Origin: Kalmusia sp. IMI 367209
Lineage: Eukaryota > Ascomycota > Dothideomycetes > Pleosporales > Didymosphaeriaceae
DNA: 64,000 nt
Direction of reading: 5' to 3'
Assembly (NCBI GenBank): GCA_027946365.1
Contig: JAPEUQ010000003.1
Span: forward strand, 2,356,001 to 2,420,000
The position numbers and the translations under genes were made by a program. Below the pieces are notes generated by a model. That model was not told where the DNA came from, made no database searches, and worked only from the letters and a program-made list of their open reading frames with translations. Shown piece by piece: positions 32,682 to 43,417 of this stretch (position 1 is its first letter; each line of letters begins with the position of its first letter).

Positions 32682-34729
32682 ATGCCATTTATGAGTCGAG
32701 CCTTCTGTTTTCGTTCATCGCGAGGAATTTCCTTTTATGCCAGAGCCAACACGCTGCCACCATTCCAACGACTCAGATTCAAACCACAACCTGGTCACGC
32801 TACTCTCCGTCGGCCGCTATCAATTCTTTTCTTCTCGCGTATGCCTGCGGGAAGGTTACCATCACCCAACCTGCAGGACGAGCCGTTCGCTAAACGGCGG
32901 AAGACTGTGCCTTCTCAGCCTCGCTTCATACGGTCCTACAGCGGGATGGCCTCTCATCCAGACACGAACCCAACCACCCTGGAGCTAACCGAGGAAGAGA
33001 CTAAGCTTCGGGATCTGCTTCTCGCCGTTGCAGCCTACATTGACGATGCTTCTTCAGCTGAAGAAGCTGTTGCTGGCGTCACTGTACCTGAAGAAGTCGC
33101 TCGAGAAAAGATTGTATTGCGATGGACTGGCGGCTGGGTGCGCGATAAGCTGCTCGGGGTTGGCAGCCACGATGTTGATGTTGCCATTAACAAAATGACT
33201 GGCGAAAATTTTGGCTTGAAGATGCTAGAATACCTCAAGGTCGCTGGTAATCTTGAGAAGCATGACTTCGGCGCAGCTGAAAGCGGTAAGATAATGTCTG
33301 GTTTGCACACCATCAAGGCGAATCCCGAGGCCTCCAAGAACTTAGAAACAGCGACTATCAAGGTCATGGGCATTGATCTTGATCTCGTCAATCTCAGAAA
33401 AGAGACCTATGATGAGGTCAGTCGCAATCCGCAAATGGAATTTGGTACGGCAGAGGAAGATGCCATGCGACGAGACGCTACGGTGAACGCCATGTTCTAC
33501 AACTTGAACACACAGCAAATCGAAGACTTCACAAAACGAGGTTTTGAAGATATGGCGGCGAAGATCATCAGAACGCCACTAGAGCCCTACCAAACTTTCA
33601 AAGATGATCCCCTTCGAGTGCTGAGGCTAATCCGCTTCGCAAGTCGATTGGATTACACAGTCGAGCCGGAAACGGCCAAGGCCATGGCAAACAAAGACAT
33701 ACAAGAAGCCTTGAAAGTAAAGATCAAACGCGAGAGGGTAGGGATCGAGACGGAAAAGATGCTCAAAGGACCGGATCCCGGCATGGCTCTCCGGCTAATC
33801 GACGAAGCCGGTCTATATGATACCATCTTCACTGACCCGACACGCGAGATGGATTTCCAGCCAGATGCCGAACATTATCGCAAAGGATATCAATTCATGG
33901 ATTCTTGGCTCCGGGAGAAAGAAAAATCGAAGTATCCCAATATTCGCCAGACCCTGTTAAGTACCCCAGACGAGGAGTCTGACGAGCAATATCTTGCGTG
34001 GGTATGCACAGCTGTGATACCCTGGGCCGATGCGCCGAAAGTCCCTCCTCCAAAAAAGAACAGGCAACCATTGCCCGCGGCTTATCTTGTAGCCCAGGAA
34101 GGTCTCAAGGCGCCAAACCGAGTCTGCGATGTCATTGCAGCATCTTTGAATAACTATGAAGCAATCTCTCATTTAGTCGGGGAGTGTCAGAAACCTCATA
34201 AAGGAGCTGAGTCACCTGCTCAGAGAGAGATTTTGGGTATGGCTCTGCGGAGTTGGGGCCGCACCTGGAGGACTCAAGTGTTCTTTTCGCTTCTACACGA
34301 GGTTGTGTATGGCTCTCAGACCATTGAAGGTATGCAAAATATTTCTTGTCCCCTACATTGCCGAATCTTTCCCTTTCACATCTCAGAATGAAAATCATAC
34401 GCTTCGATAATCGACTGACCATCTCTAGGAGTACTTCACCAATACGCCAAGTTTTTGAACCGAATTACCGAATTAAATCTCCTCGATGTCGTCAACCTCA
34501 AGCCTCTCGTGAACGGCACCCAGCTCGCCAAGGCCTTGGAAGTGAAACCCGGTCCCTGGATGAAAGATGCTCTCGATGTCGTATTAGCGTGGCAACTACG
34601 CAACCCCGAATTTACCGACCCGACCGATGCAATTGAGGAAGTAAAGAAGACCAGCAAAAGTGAGCTACCCTCGAAATTAATTTCCCATTTCCTAACGCTT
34701 ACGATCCGCCCTCTCTTTTCGCAGTCTAA
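32682..34729 (+). CDS. CCA1: Alternative spliced product: CCA-adding enzyme alone, 627 aa
   Basis: Same start and first intron (34330-34428, 99 bp) as the fusion form. If the junction intron 34660-34724 is removed, the frame runs from EEVKKTSK through ATC to TAA at 34727-34729. This gives a free nucleotidyltransferase with the usual C-terminal end of fungal CCA1 (yeast protein 546 aa plus a longer leader here). The Tti2 part would then be untranslated, because its first in-frame Met (34830) lies well inside the Tti2 domain and out-of-frame ATGs precede it. Both isoforms may be made; transcript data decide. Confidence 0.6.
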
Positions 34730-35755
34730 GACAGATGCTGAGAACACAAATCCGCCATGGAAGAGCCGTGAAAACAAGTCATTCCTAGACCTGCTGCACT
34801 GGGTTGTACGTGCTGCAGAGGAGAAAGATATGCGCGAGTACTTCAAGCTGGTTAGGCCACCGGTTTTCCGAATGCTAGAAGATAGCGATCTCGTATGGAA
34901 TGCGAAGGCCTGTCAGCTCATTACCTTGCTGGCAAGAAAAGTATCACCGAATCTAAGAGAAGAGTGTCAGAATCTATTTTCTGAAGATCTGTTTGGTTTC
35001 TTCAATTACCTCCCCACGTTGACCCCTGCGCACGAATCTGCCCAGCTACTCACACATGTGTATCCGGCCCTGATATCTTTCGTACCTGCAGCAGAACACA
35101 GGATAGCAGACCAGGAACGGTCGAGTGCATCTACGGCAGGTACCGATTTCGCACTCAGTGAGAAAGATATCAAATTTCTCGACAAGGTCGTCCGTCAAGG
35201 TGCTATCGCCGTATTACGGCACTCTCCAACGCCGACCACATACCCTGAACTCGCCACCGTCGTACTAGAACATCTCTCTCGACTTATCATCGCTCTCGAA
35301 ATTGAATGGGTCAAGCACACCAACGACATTCTTCCCTTGTTGCACGAAATCTTTCGCGATAAACTTAGTCTAACGCATCCTGAACTCCCCATTGCTGCGA
35401 TAAAATGCCTCAAGGTCGCTATTGCGAAGGGGTGGCCGCGTATGAGTGAGTTTTTACCATCTTCCACCACCCAATTTAAGCTCGAGATATAGGCTGACAT
35501 GTTCGAATTGTAGATTTAGACCGTCTGCAGGAGATGTACCTCTCCATTGCCACAGCTTGGGTCAATTGTTCAGAATACGACACCGACTTGAGTACAATGA
35601 AAGATGAGCTGCAGACAGCCGTTGTTTACGTAGACTCTGTGTTTAACAGTAAGGCACATGGTGAGGATGCACTACATTGGTGGAAAGATGAAGTGCAAAG
35701 GGCCAGATCAGAAAAGTCACCGTGGATAGACATGCTCGAGCAGGTCAAAACTTGA
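32682..35755 (+). CDS. CCA1: tRNA CCA-adding enzyme fused in frame to a Tti2 domain, 968 aa (intron-retained form)
   Basis: Residues 1-626 are a class II tRNA nucleotidyltransferase, which adds the 3' CCA to tRNAs. Motifs: RWTGGWVRDKLLG (148-159), SHDVDVAI with the two metal-binding Asp (164, 166), EDAMRRDATVNAMFYNL (259-275) and DPLRVLRLIRFASR (309-322). The N-terminus is mitochondrial-like, with in-frame Met at 1, 4, 54 and 89. Residues about 640-968 match Tti2, the partner of Tel2-Tti1 in maturation of PIKK kinases: LFGFFNYLPTLTPAHESAQL, TYPELATVVLEHLSRLIIAL and LPIAAIKCLKVAIAKGWPRM. Exons are 32682-34329, 34429-35445 and 35514-35755. A canonical-looking 65-bp intron (34660-34724) lies at the junction; see the separate entry. 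The fusion requires that it be retained. Confidence 0.85.
34660..34724 (+). other. Predicted intron at the CCA1-Tti2 junction, 65 bp
   Basis: Donor GTGAGC, branch-like CTAAC (about 34692-34696), a pyrimidine-rich run CTCTCTTTTC and acceptor GCAG. All elements and their spacing match the other introns of this window. Yet the intron has no stop in the CCA1 frame and its length is 3n+2, so retention keeps the frame open into Tti2 and splicing closes it with an immediate TAA. Confidence 0.65.
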
Positions 35756-36524
35756 TAGATAGCCTATGAATGTATTGTATTTCACAGACATTGTAATAGT
35801 CCTCGATGCTGAAAATTCAATTATAACATACTTTATGCGATGCCTTTGCCTTTTTCTTTTTATCTCGCCCAGGATAAATGTACGGGCATGAATTTTTGAT
35901 TAATAGACTTCCAGCTGACGCTCTGATATTCTTTTGATTGACAACGCCGGTATACCCGGCGAGCCTCTTCCTCAGCACACCTCATAGCGCACCTACACTC
36001 TCTGGTGAGCTCCTATAGAAGCTAGACATTCCTTTCCCACTCTCTTACTGCATACAAAAGCAACCTGACCACCCTTAAGCAGAGAATATTACAAAAATTG
36101 AATATTGCACACGGGCTCGTGGCGATGATAGCTTATTTATAAGCTAGGTCTTGTTTTCGAAAGGTGGTCCTGTCCCTTTTATATGGACAAGGATTGCTTG
36201 TTGACTTGAAGAAATTCACGCGTCCAATTGTCTGCCCTAGCGATGGATTTCGTTGATTTGTTTCTGTTCTGGTCAAAATGTTAAGGTAGGGTATCTTTAC
36301 TGGTTCTGAAGAAGGAAATCCTGGCCACCAGTGCGGCGAGGAAAGATATATATATATCAGAGTTGACTGGGTAATCATGGTATAAAATTCTATAAAAGAA
36401 CTTGTAAATAGCATTGCATGCAACTAGCGTAATCTGTGTATATGTCGTATCTCCAACCTTTCAGTGAACTATCTATGCTACTATATATTTATCTCTGACC
36501 AAATAGGTATGGCAAAGCCTATAC
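35756..36524. other. Convergent intergenic region, no gene seen
   Basis: AT-rich 3' flanks of the CCA1-Tti2 gene and the phosphorylase-ankyrin gene, with a short TA run near 36349-36358. No gene seen. Confidence 0.5.
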
Positions 36525-38688
36525 TTATCGGGTCCATGTTCTCAACATTGCTCTAACAGTCTGTTGTGCTTTTTTAGGTTTCCCAGATAAGTCTGGGAGT
36601 TCCTTTCCATCCAGATGCGCTCCTGATTGTATCAATACTTGCGCCATCTCCGGCACAGGACTTCCGTCGATTGCCAACAAGTATAATGGTGTCCTCCCAA
36701 GGTTATCCTTTGCATTGATGTCCACGCGTTGCTCTATCAGGTGACGTGCAGCCAGCGTATTGGCCGTCTTGACGCACCAGTGCAGCGGGGTCAAACCTTT
36801 ATCATCGGCAACGTCAATATCGGCGTGGTGCAGGCAGAGCAATTGGACGGCGGTGGCGATGTATCGCATTTTGGTAGGCTTGGTAGTGACATTGGCGGTG
36901 CCAAGAACGAGGTGCGTGATACTTTTGCCTCTAGAGTTTCGTGCGTTGACATTAAAGTCAGGGTCTGCGAGAACGTCATTCGCCGCGGAAGACGATTCAC
37001 TGCAAGCTTCGACTAGCAGGCGTGCTGCCTCATCTGCGGGTTTCTGGACAGTGTCAGCGCAACTGAAACTTGCTCACGACATTGCAGCGCGGAACTTACT
37101 GAGTTCGGGTCTTGACTTTCATAGATTGAGAGTGTCTCAATGCTAGATGGCGCTTTGGAAGACGCACTTGAAACCACACGAGGTCGTTGGGAAATAGATG
37201 GCATTGGACTCTGTGGCTGGTGTGGCGGACCAGGGTTCTGGAGTGCGTTTCCACCAGGCAATGAATCTGAGGATGACCATGGAATGGGCACAGGTGCATG
37301 TTGGACCCAATTTTGCTGTATCGGATGATGCGTATTGATTCCGGTCCAAGATGAATCATATCCGTACCATGGTTCATATTCGAGGGGAGGGCTCTGAAGC
37401 AGTACTGTAGTTTCGTTGATGGAGAGAGCTCCGTGGAGAGGAAGCACCAGAATGCAATATGGGTCCACTTGCTGCTCGAGGAGGCGGACTCCTAGGGATG
37501 TTGTTGTTGTTGTTGTTTCCATTTTCCCAAGTAATCCGCCTCGGCATGGACGGTGCAGTGGCGTAGCTAGCTAGAGAACTACTCGCGTTTGATTGAAAAG
37601 AATCGCTAGTTCGGATGCTAGCACGGCTACTCTCCCTTGGTGGTGGAGTGTGCCCAAACTCCTCTTCTTTCATCTCAAGAAACGCCCCAGTGCATGCTGC
37701 CGCGACAGCGGCCGCATAAGACTGCCACCTCTTATTCTTGTGACTGTCTGCGTAATCGCATATGCCCTTAATGACCACAATTGATGCGATTTCTTCGAAG
37801 ACTCCTGCACCTTCCATTTCGAACGCAATGGTTTTCTCTTTCGATGCAATCCGGTCACGATGGTCTGCGGACTTCATAACTGTGTCTCCTGAACCGACAA
37901 TTCCAAAATGTATAGTCGGATTCGTCCTTGTGTTCAAAATTTGGCGTTGACTGCGAAGCGTGACCTTGGAAAAGTCCCCGGTGTTGCAGTTTAATTCACT
38001 GCAGGATAAGTCTTTAGCTTCCGGGCAAGCCTGTAATTGATCAGGATTGGCGCATCCGTAACATGCTGAGGGAGGATAGTGTTTGTGTATATGCTCCGTG
38101 CTATATAGGATATCCTCTTCGAGCCCAGGATAATCAATTTTAGCTGCATATTGCGGATCGTCCAACATCATGTGTTGCAAACGGCTGTCAGAGTACTCAA
38201 TCAGTGTTCGTCGACTGTCTCCACTAGCCCTCAATTTGTTGATAAAAAGCAGCCATGTCTTTACGCGGTCGCATTACTCCGGCGGTTTTATATCCTTGAG
38301 GATACTGCTTGCCTTGATCATACTCTTGTACCTCCGTGCTGATGACGACGTCTCCAAGCACAATCTCTTGTAGTCCACTGGGCCGAGGTACGCCACCGCA
38401 TATCCCGACTATCAGTGCATGCTCGATGTTATGGAAGCTGAACTTCAGGTGAGCTGCCGCTGTAGCTGCCTTCCTTTTCCCATACTCAGCTAGCCACACG
38501 ACCACAACAAATGCTTTTGCTATCCTGCCTATCGTATACGTATTGAAATCTTTTGGGTTCCTTCCAAGCTCTGCAGGCTTCCATTTCCTGTCGAACAGCT
38601 TCTCGACGGCTTCTCCTTCTGTACCAATGGCGCAAATAATAGCTAGTGTAAAGTCGTCCCGGCTGGGGACAGCCTCAGCCTCGTACAT
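36525..38688 (-). CDS. Phosphorylase-superfamily (PNP/UDP-like) protein with C-terminal ankyrin repeats; frame broken twice
   Basis: The start at 38688 opens a nucleoside-phosphorylase-like domain: FTLAIICAIGTEGEAVEKLF, HALIVGICGGVPRP, VLGDVVIST, later PTIHFGIVGSGDTVMKSADH, KTIAFEMEGAGVFEE and KGICDYADSHKNKRWQSYAA, the usual order in fungal NLR-like proteins. A disordered Asn/Ser/Pro linker follows, then an intron (37044-37099) and ankyrin repeats (DDKGLTPLHWCVKTANTLAA and KDNLGRTPLYLLAID). There is no NACHT/NB-ARC between them. Two frame breaks are seen. At an A5 run (38244-38248) one base fewer turns AAFYQQIEG-stop into AAFINKLRASGD. Between 37377 and 37522 the frame changes again; the G4 run at 37384-37387 is a candidate. 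Corrected length is about 700 aa. Assembly indels or a decaying gene. Confidence 0.72.
37501..37517 (+). repeat. (TTG)n microsatellite inside the phosphorylase-ankyrin gene
   Basis: Five tandem TTG units plus a partial one. On the coding strand it encodes an Asn run in the linker (NGNNNNNIPRS), so copy changes would keep the frame. Confidence 0.8.
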
Positions 38689-39266
38689 GAGTAGATTGAT
38701 CTTGCATGAGAAGTTACGGGGTGTGTGAGCGGGTCGAGGACCGCGTGCCTTCCCAGGGTAATTGATAAGAAATGCAATGAAGCGCTTGGCTTCGTGAGTA
38801 GAGTGGTAGAGGATCGGGACTGCAGGTGCGAGGAATGTGAGGGGCAGTCGATGGCATTTGTCAAGTTGAGAAGCGCTAGTCCAGGTGCATCGGCTCACCG
38901 GAAATGACTGACCTATAAGGGCTGTATGTGATGCATGAAGAAATCACGCCCTGCTCGTATATTAGTTTGCTGTACTGGGGTATCGTGGGGGTCGATGCGT
39001 GAGCAGGAATGAGGCCAACTGCACCAAAAACAGAAAATTTGCCGTCTTTCACACGGGTTGGGCTTACGTGTGAAAGCTTCGGAGGTGAATTCTTTTACTT
39101 CGTTGATATTCTAATTTTATTTTCAAGTCACATGTTGACTACAGCAACTGCAAGAATCCTAGATTGTCACTACTGATGACAAAAAATCGACATGCTCTAT
39201 ATTATGTACATCCAATCTCATACAGTTCGTGATCTCTCATCGAAGCGCATGTTGTGCCAATTCATC
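38689..39266. other. Intergenic, no gene seen
   Basis: Upstream of the phosphorylase-ankyrin gene and downstream of the sugar transporter gene, both minus strand. An upstream-extended frame from 38898 adds 70 residues of unlikely N-terminus and is not used. Confidence 0.45.
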
Positions 39267-42025
39267 TTAAGTCTGGCCTTGAACATTTCTGCTTGAATCT
39301 GCAAATTGTTGTGCAGCATAAGGATGTGGGTAGCTCTGCCCTGCAGTAGTAGCGCTATAGTGCTGCTCCATGAAAGTAGCTCCAGCAAAGCTCTGCTGAG
39401 GACTCAATGATAACGATCCATGAGGTGAATACTGCCCTGGGACATTATAATAAGGCTGTGGAAAAGGCACACCTTGGTAGCTCATTGGCTGTGGTTGGTG
39501 CCCGTACATTCCTCCGTATTGTGCTTGATTCTGATAGTAGAAAGGGTGCGGCCCCGGGAGAGGCGCAGAGTAAGCTCGCTGTACAACAGGCGGTTGTGGA
39601 AAGTCGTAAGGCCCGCGATATAACGGTGCGGAAGCCCCCTTATTCTTTTCGAAAAGCTTTGAGGGAATTAACCGCGACCGCGCATGTTTAAAGAGTGAGT
39701 TATCGAATATGGCACTCATCTCCTCGAGAGATACAGCTTCGTTCGTGCATGGCACGAAGAAGTAGACTAATATAAAGCCGAAAACGCTGAGTGCACTATA
39801 TATCCATTAGTAACAAGCGACTAGCTGATTGCCTTTGATATTTACGTGAAAATTCCAAAGAGCTTAACACGAGACCATGCTAGGGCTTGGGGGACGACAA
39901 GTGTAAGGAGTCCTGCGCCTGAGTCTGAGATCAGCACATGACGTGAATATTAACTCGCAAGGAACGCACCGAAAAAGTTGACGAAAACCCCTACTGACAT
40001 CTGTTGATATAGCTTAGCAAGTACTTCTGCAATCTTTGCCGTATAGAATCGCACTTACTCCCAAGTCTCGCGCTTCGTTAGGCCAGATTTCCGCGGAATA
40101 AAGAAATGGTACCGCACCAACACCGGGAGAATAACAGAATGCTAGGAAGAAGACAAAGGCAGCGACTGCTCCTGCCTTGCTAGGATTCTCTGGAGGGATG
40201 GTCATCAGGCCTGTTAGGCAGGCTAGCATAATGGTTCCACTGCCTAACGACACAAGCAGTAGTCGCCTTCGTCCACGTAGTAGGCGTTGTAGCTCTAACA
40301 GCTTCTGACGTCGATTTTTTCCTTTCTTCATAGAAAAATCTTTCTGAGTGTTAGGGACAGAGGGGTACAAGTCCTCCAAGGAGGTGTCAACTGGGAGAGG
40401 CTCGACGAGAAAGTAGGCGACAGCGGAAGAAAGAACGGTACAAGCGGCAAAACCTAGACTCAACCTATAGTTGTTGCTGTTTCTTTCATCCTCTTTCATA
40501 TTCTTATCAAGATCCGCTGCCTGGTAAAAGTTGGTCCCAAGAAAGGCAAATATACTATACTGGATCAATACAATGCTCATATAAAAGAGGCTAAAACAAC
40601 TCACTTGATACCTGACAGATGCTGAGTTAACATAACGATGATAGTAGCGATCATGGCGTTCCTATTTCTACCAAGCGTAATGAGTCGTCGCAAGCGTTCG
40701 GTGTAACGGATAGGGGGCTGGTAGGTCCCAAAATCTGCCTCGGATCGTTTGCGCGCTAAGGCCCGCTCGGTCTGAATCTGGAAGTATGTGTAGCAGAATT
40801 CTTCTGCGGCCAATAATCTTTCCTTTCTCAATTGCACTAGCGTATCAAATGCGGCGATATATCGTTCCTGAACAATCAGCCAGCGCGGACTTTCGCAACC
40901 AATGTATACTAGAATGATAAGAATCAGTGCGGGAATGGCGCCGCTAAGGATCTGGCTCCGCCATTGATCTGGTTTCCGGAAGAAGTAGTTTGCACCATTG
41001 CCTGTCAGGAGACCAATAGCAACGAAAGTCTGCCACGACACAAGGACTCGGCCCCGCTTTGCTGGGGGAAGGATTTCTGACTCCCAGATTGGTATGATAG
41101 AGGCTTTTGCTCCAATTCCAATACCTAGGAGTATCCTCCAGGCAAGGAGATGGCGCCAGCTACTGCATCGAGATGCACCTATTGATCCAGCAAGACTGCA
41201 GCAAGCGGCGATGAACACCGAACCGCGACGGCCGCCACACCAGGTCGCATTGCAGATTGGATCAATCATCAGGGGACCAATCATAGCAGCAAACCATAAG
41301 ACGGCATTCACGGTCCCGAACTCCCAGATATCAGCACCGGATCGCTGTATCTTCGGTGAGACACCAAAATCTCCAGGCCAACCAAGATTGCCATTAGCGG
41401 CTTGGTTCCATCCTAATTAATTATAAGTAGATTGATAACGTAATTCATTAAGATACTAACCTTGTACCCATGGAGCTAAGCAGCACACACCGAGTGTGAC
41501 CAGAAGGGACTTTGGCTCCTTCCAGAATTTCTTCGACTTCTGAATATCCAGCGCCTTCCAGTCGTGCGGATGGAGTACTCGATTCACTGTTTCAGTCGAA
41601 GACGTGTCCGATACCGGCTCAGTATGATCAGGGTCACTGTTCGGGTCTCGCTCGTGATTTGCATAGTCTATGTACAATGCGTTAGCAACAAGTCGAATGT
41701 TCAGACGTAGGTGAGAATCAAAAAGCAGCTTACTACTCCTAGCAAGTTTTGCACCAATGAGCAGCTCACGTTCAGTGACAGATTGCTTGCCTTGGAAATG
41801 CTCTTCGAAAAGGTGTTTAACATGGCGCTTCAGATCATCGAGTTCCAATGCTTCCAATGGATTTTGCATCATCCGATCCTGTCTATTTTCGGATCGTATA
41901 GATGCGGCTCCATGATCGTACTCTGTAGGTATTGCATCAAGGTTAGGTCCAGGAAACCCTGGGTGTGTATTTTGAATCCATTCTCGAATTGGTAGCTCAT
42001 TGGGCCCTGGTATTTGTGTTGCCAT
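39267..42025 (-). CDS. MFS sugar transporter (sugar porter family) with long N- and C-terminal extensions, 813 aa, 7 exons
   Basis: Twelve-TM-type plasma-membrane sugar or polyol porter. Exons are 41734-42025, 41461-41667, 40605-41412, 40059-40554, 39970-40000, 39846-39924 and 39267-39795; introns are 45-66 bp and all phases agree. The 200-residue N-terminus (ELLIGAKLARS, DWKALDIQKSKKFWKEPKSL) is followed by LVTLGVCCLAPWVQGWNQAA, then GIGAKASIIPIWESEILPPA, the signature CESPRWLIVQ, and after splicing TQHLSGINIFAFLGTNFYQ. Late motifs are YSAEIWPNEARDLG and VPCTNEAVSLEEM. The C-terminal tail of about 120 residues is rich in Gln, Pro and Tyr. This layout (N-terminal extension with ELL-GAKLAR) matches a known group of long ascomycete sugar/polyol porters. 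Substrate unknown. Confidence 0.86.
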
Positions 42026-43417
42026 AATGATAACAAAGTCTACAATTCAACGCAGAAGCGAACGCGATTCCCATGCCCTTTTCATATCACTTCAATCTTT
42101 CTCAACGCGTTTGTCGACAGGTTGGCCCCCAAGAACGTGGTGCTTATTCGACCCCGCACTGCATGTAGACTAAGAAGGCTGTGACCGGTCAAAAATGGCC
42201 CCAACGACACATTATTCATTCAATCAATTTCGTTGATAGGCTTGATAATCCCAGCTAGTTTGCATGCCTGCATGACATTGCTTTTGCTTCGCAGGCAATA
42301 CACCATCCACTCTAGAAATTCGCCGGATTTGGAAGTGGCTGCTGCAATGGCCCATTTTGTCCTGACCAAAGGCTGATTCAAGTGTCGATTTGCTGATTCG
42401 AACATAAATGTTGGATTCGCATCCCGGCGAACTCCACTGGGATACCTAATAACAACATCTATAGCGGCCTTAGCGACAGACCTCCTCGAACCCCACTTTC
42501 CTCTTATTGGTCACAGCCTTTCTAGCACACTTGGAGCCGTAGTCTTACTACTTGTGGTGGTTTTAACACATTTTTGGAGGCAGTACTAAGCTCCTTAAGC
42601 CTATTACCCCTAGACTCGGTCAATTGCCTCACTAATCCTCTGCTTCGCTTGAGCTACTCGAGCCTCGGCCCTCATACTGCGTATGTTAGAGCAGTCTGAT
42701 CTGAAGCCACTGGTTGGTGCTCCGAGGCTCAGCAACCTTACGTTCTGGAATCGTAGCTGCTCCGTTCCAGCCCTTGCTACTGTTGGTAGTCACGAGCCCC
42801 TGCACTAGCCTTGGGACTGAGGGTTTTAACGATTCGGCGAATAAAATGCCTCTTGCTCAGCCTTGTATAATACACTAATCAAATTCCGCACCTTGTAGAT
42901 CGTACCCAGTAACGTATCACGACCTATGCCTAGCGTCTGCCAACGCACCATTCAGTATCCATTTCCGGTGAACTACGAGATTCAGCCTAGAGGTTGCATA
43001 TAAGGCGGATCGGAATTATCCGTACCGAGAATGGCACGACGAAATAAGGCGATCGATTGCCAGCGAGGTTGACCATATTTGCCTCCACCAGTATGTTTTA
43101 GTCATAAGGGAAACATCGTCTCAAATCAAGGAACTCAGATCCTATAAACTGAAATTTTATAGATGGCTTGAGCCGTAGAAAGTCTTAATTGCTGTCACCA
43201 TGATTCTTGCTAGGACTCTTGAACTTCAAAGTGTGTAAGATCCGGACAAGTAAACTTTCATGCTATTTCTGACAAGCGTAGCGGCCCCCAGCACATGGAT
43301 ACCTAGGAAGGCGGAATTAGGGTCATGCATAGTACGAGAATAGACCCCCCTTCAATCCTACAAAGCTGATTCTGGTATAGGAAAACACCTCAATAATGTC
43401 TTACATGTGAATATTGA
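42026..43417. other. Intergenic region with possible degenerate coding relics
   Basis: About 1.4 kb. On the minus strand, 42220 to about 42480 is open for some 85 codons (RRDANPTFMFESANRHLNQP onward to a TGA). Further upstream, near 42600-42800, a basic Ala/Gln/Arg-rich stretch (SMRAEARVAQAKQRISEAID) is interrupted by stops. These could be remnants of a transposase or gene, but I cannot assign a family. No terminal inverted repeats were found by eye. Confidence 0.3.

Noticed and set aside
34830..35755. Tti2 as an independent gene starting at its first Met
   Set aside because: The first in-frame ATG lies inside the conserved domain and would remove its N-terminal part; kept only as a fallback if transcripts show it.
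42480..43060. Intact DNA transposon
   Set aside because: Only broken basic stretches seen; no inverted repeats, no DDE motif, no target-site duplication.
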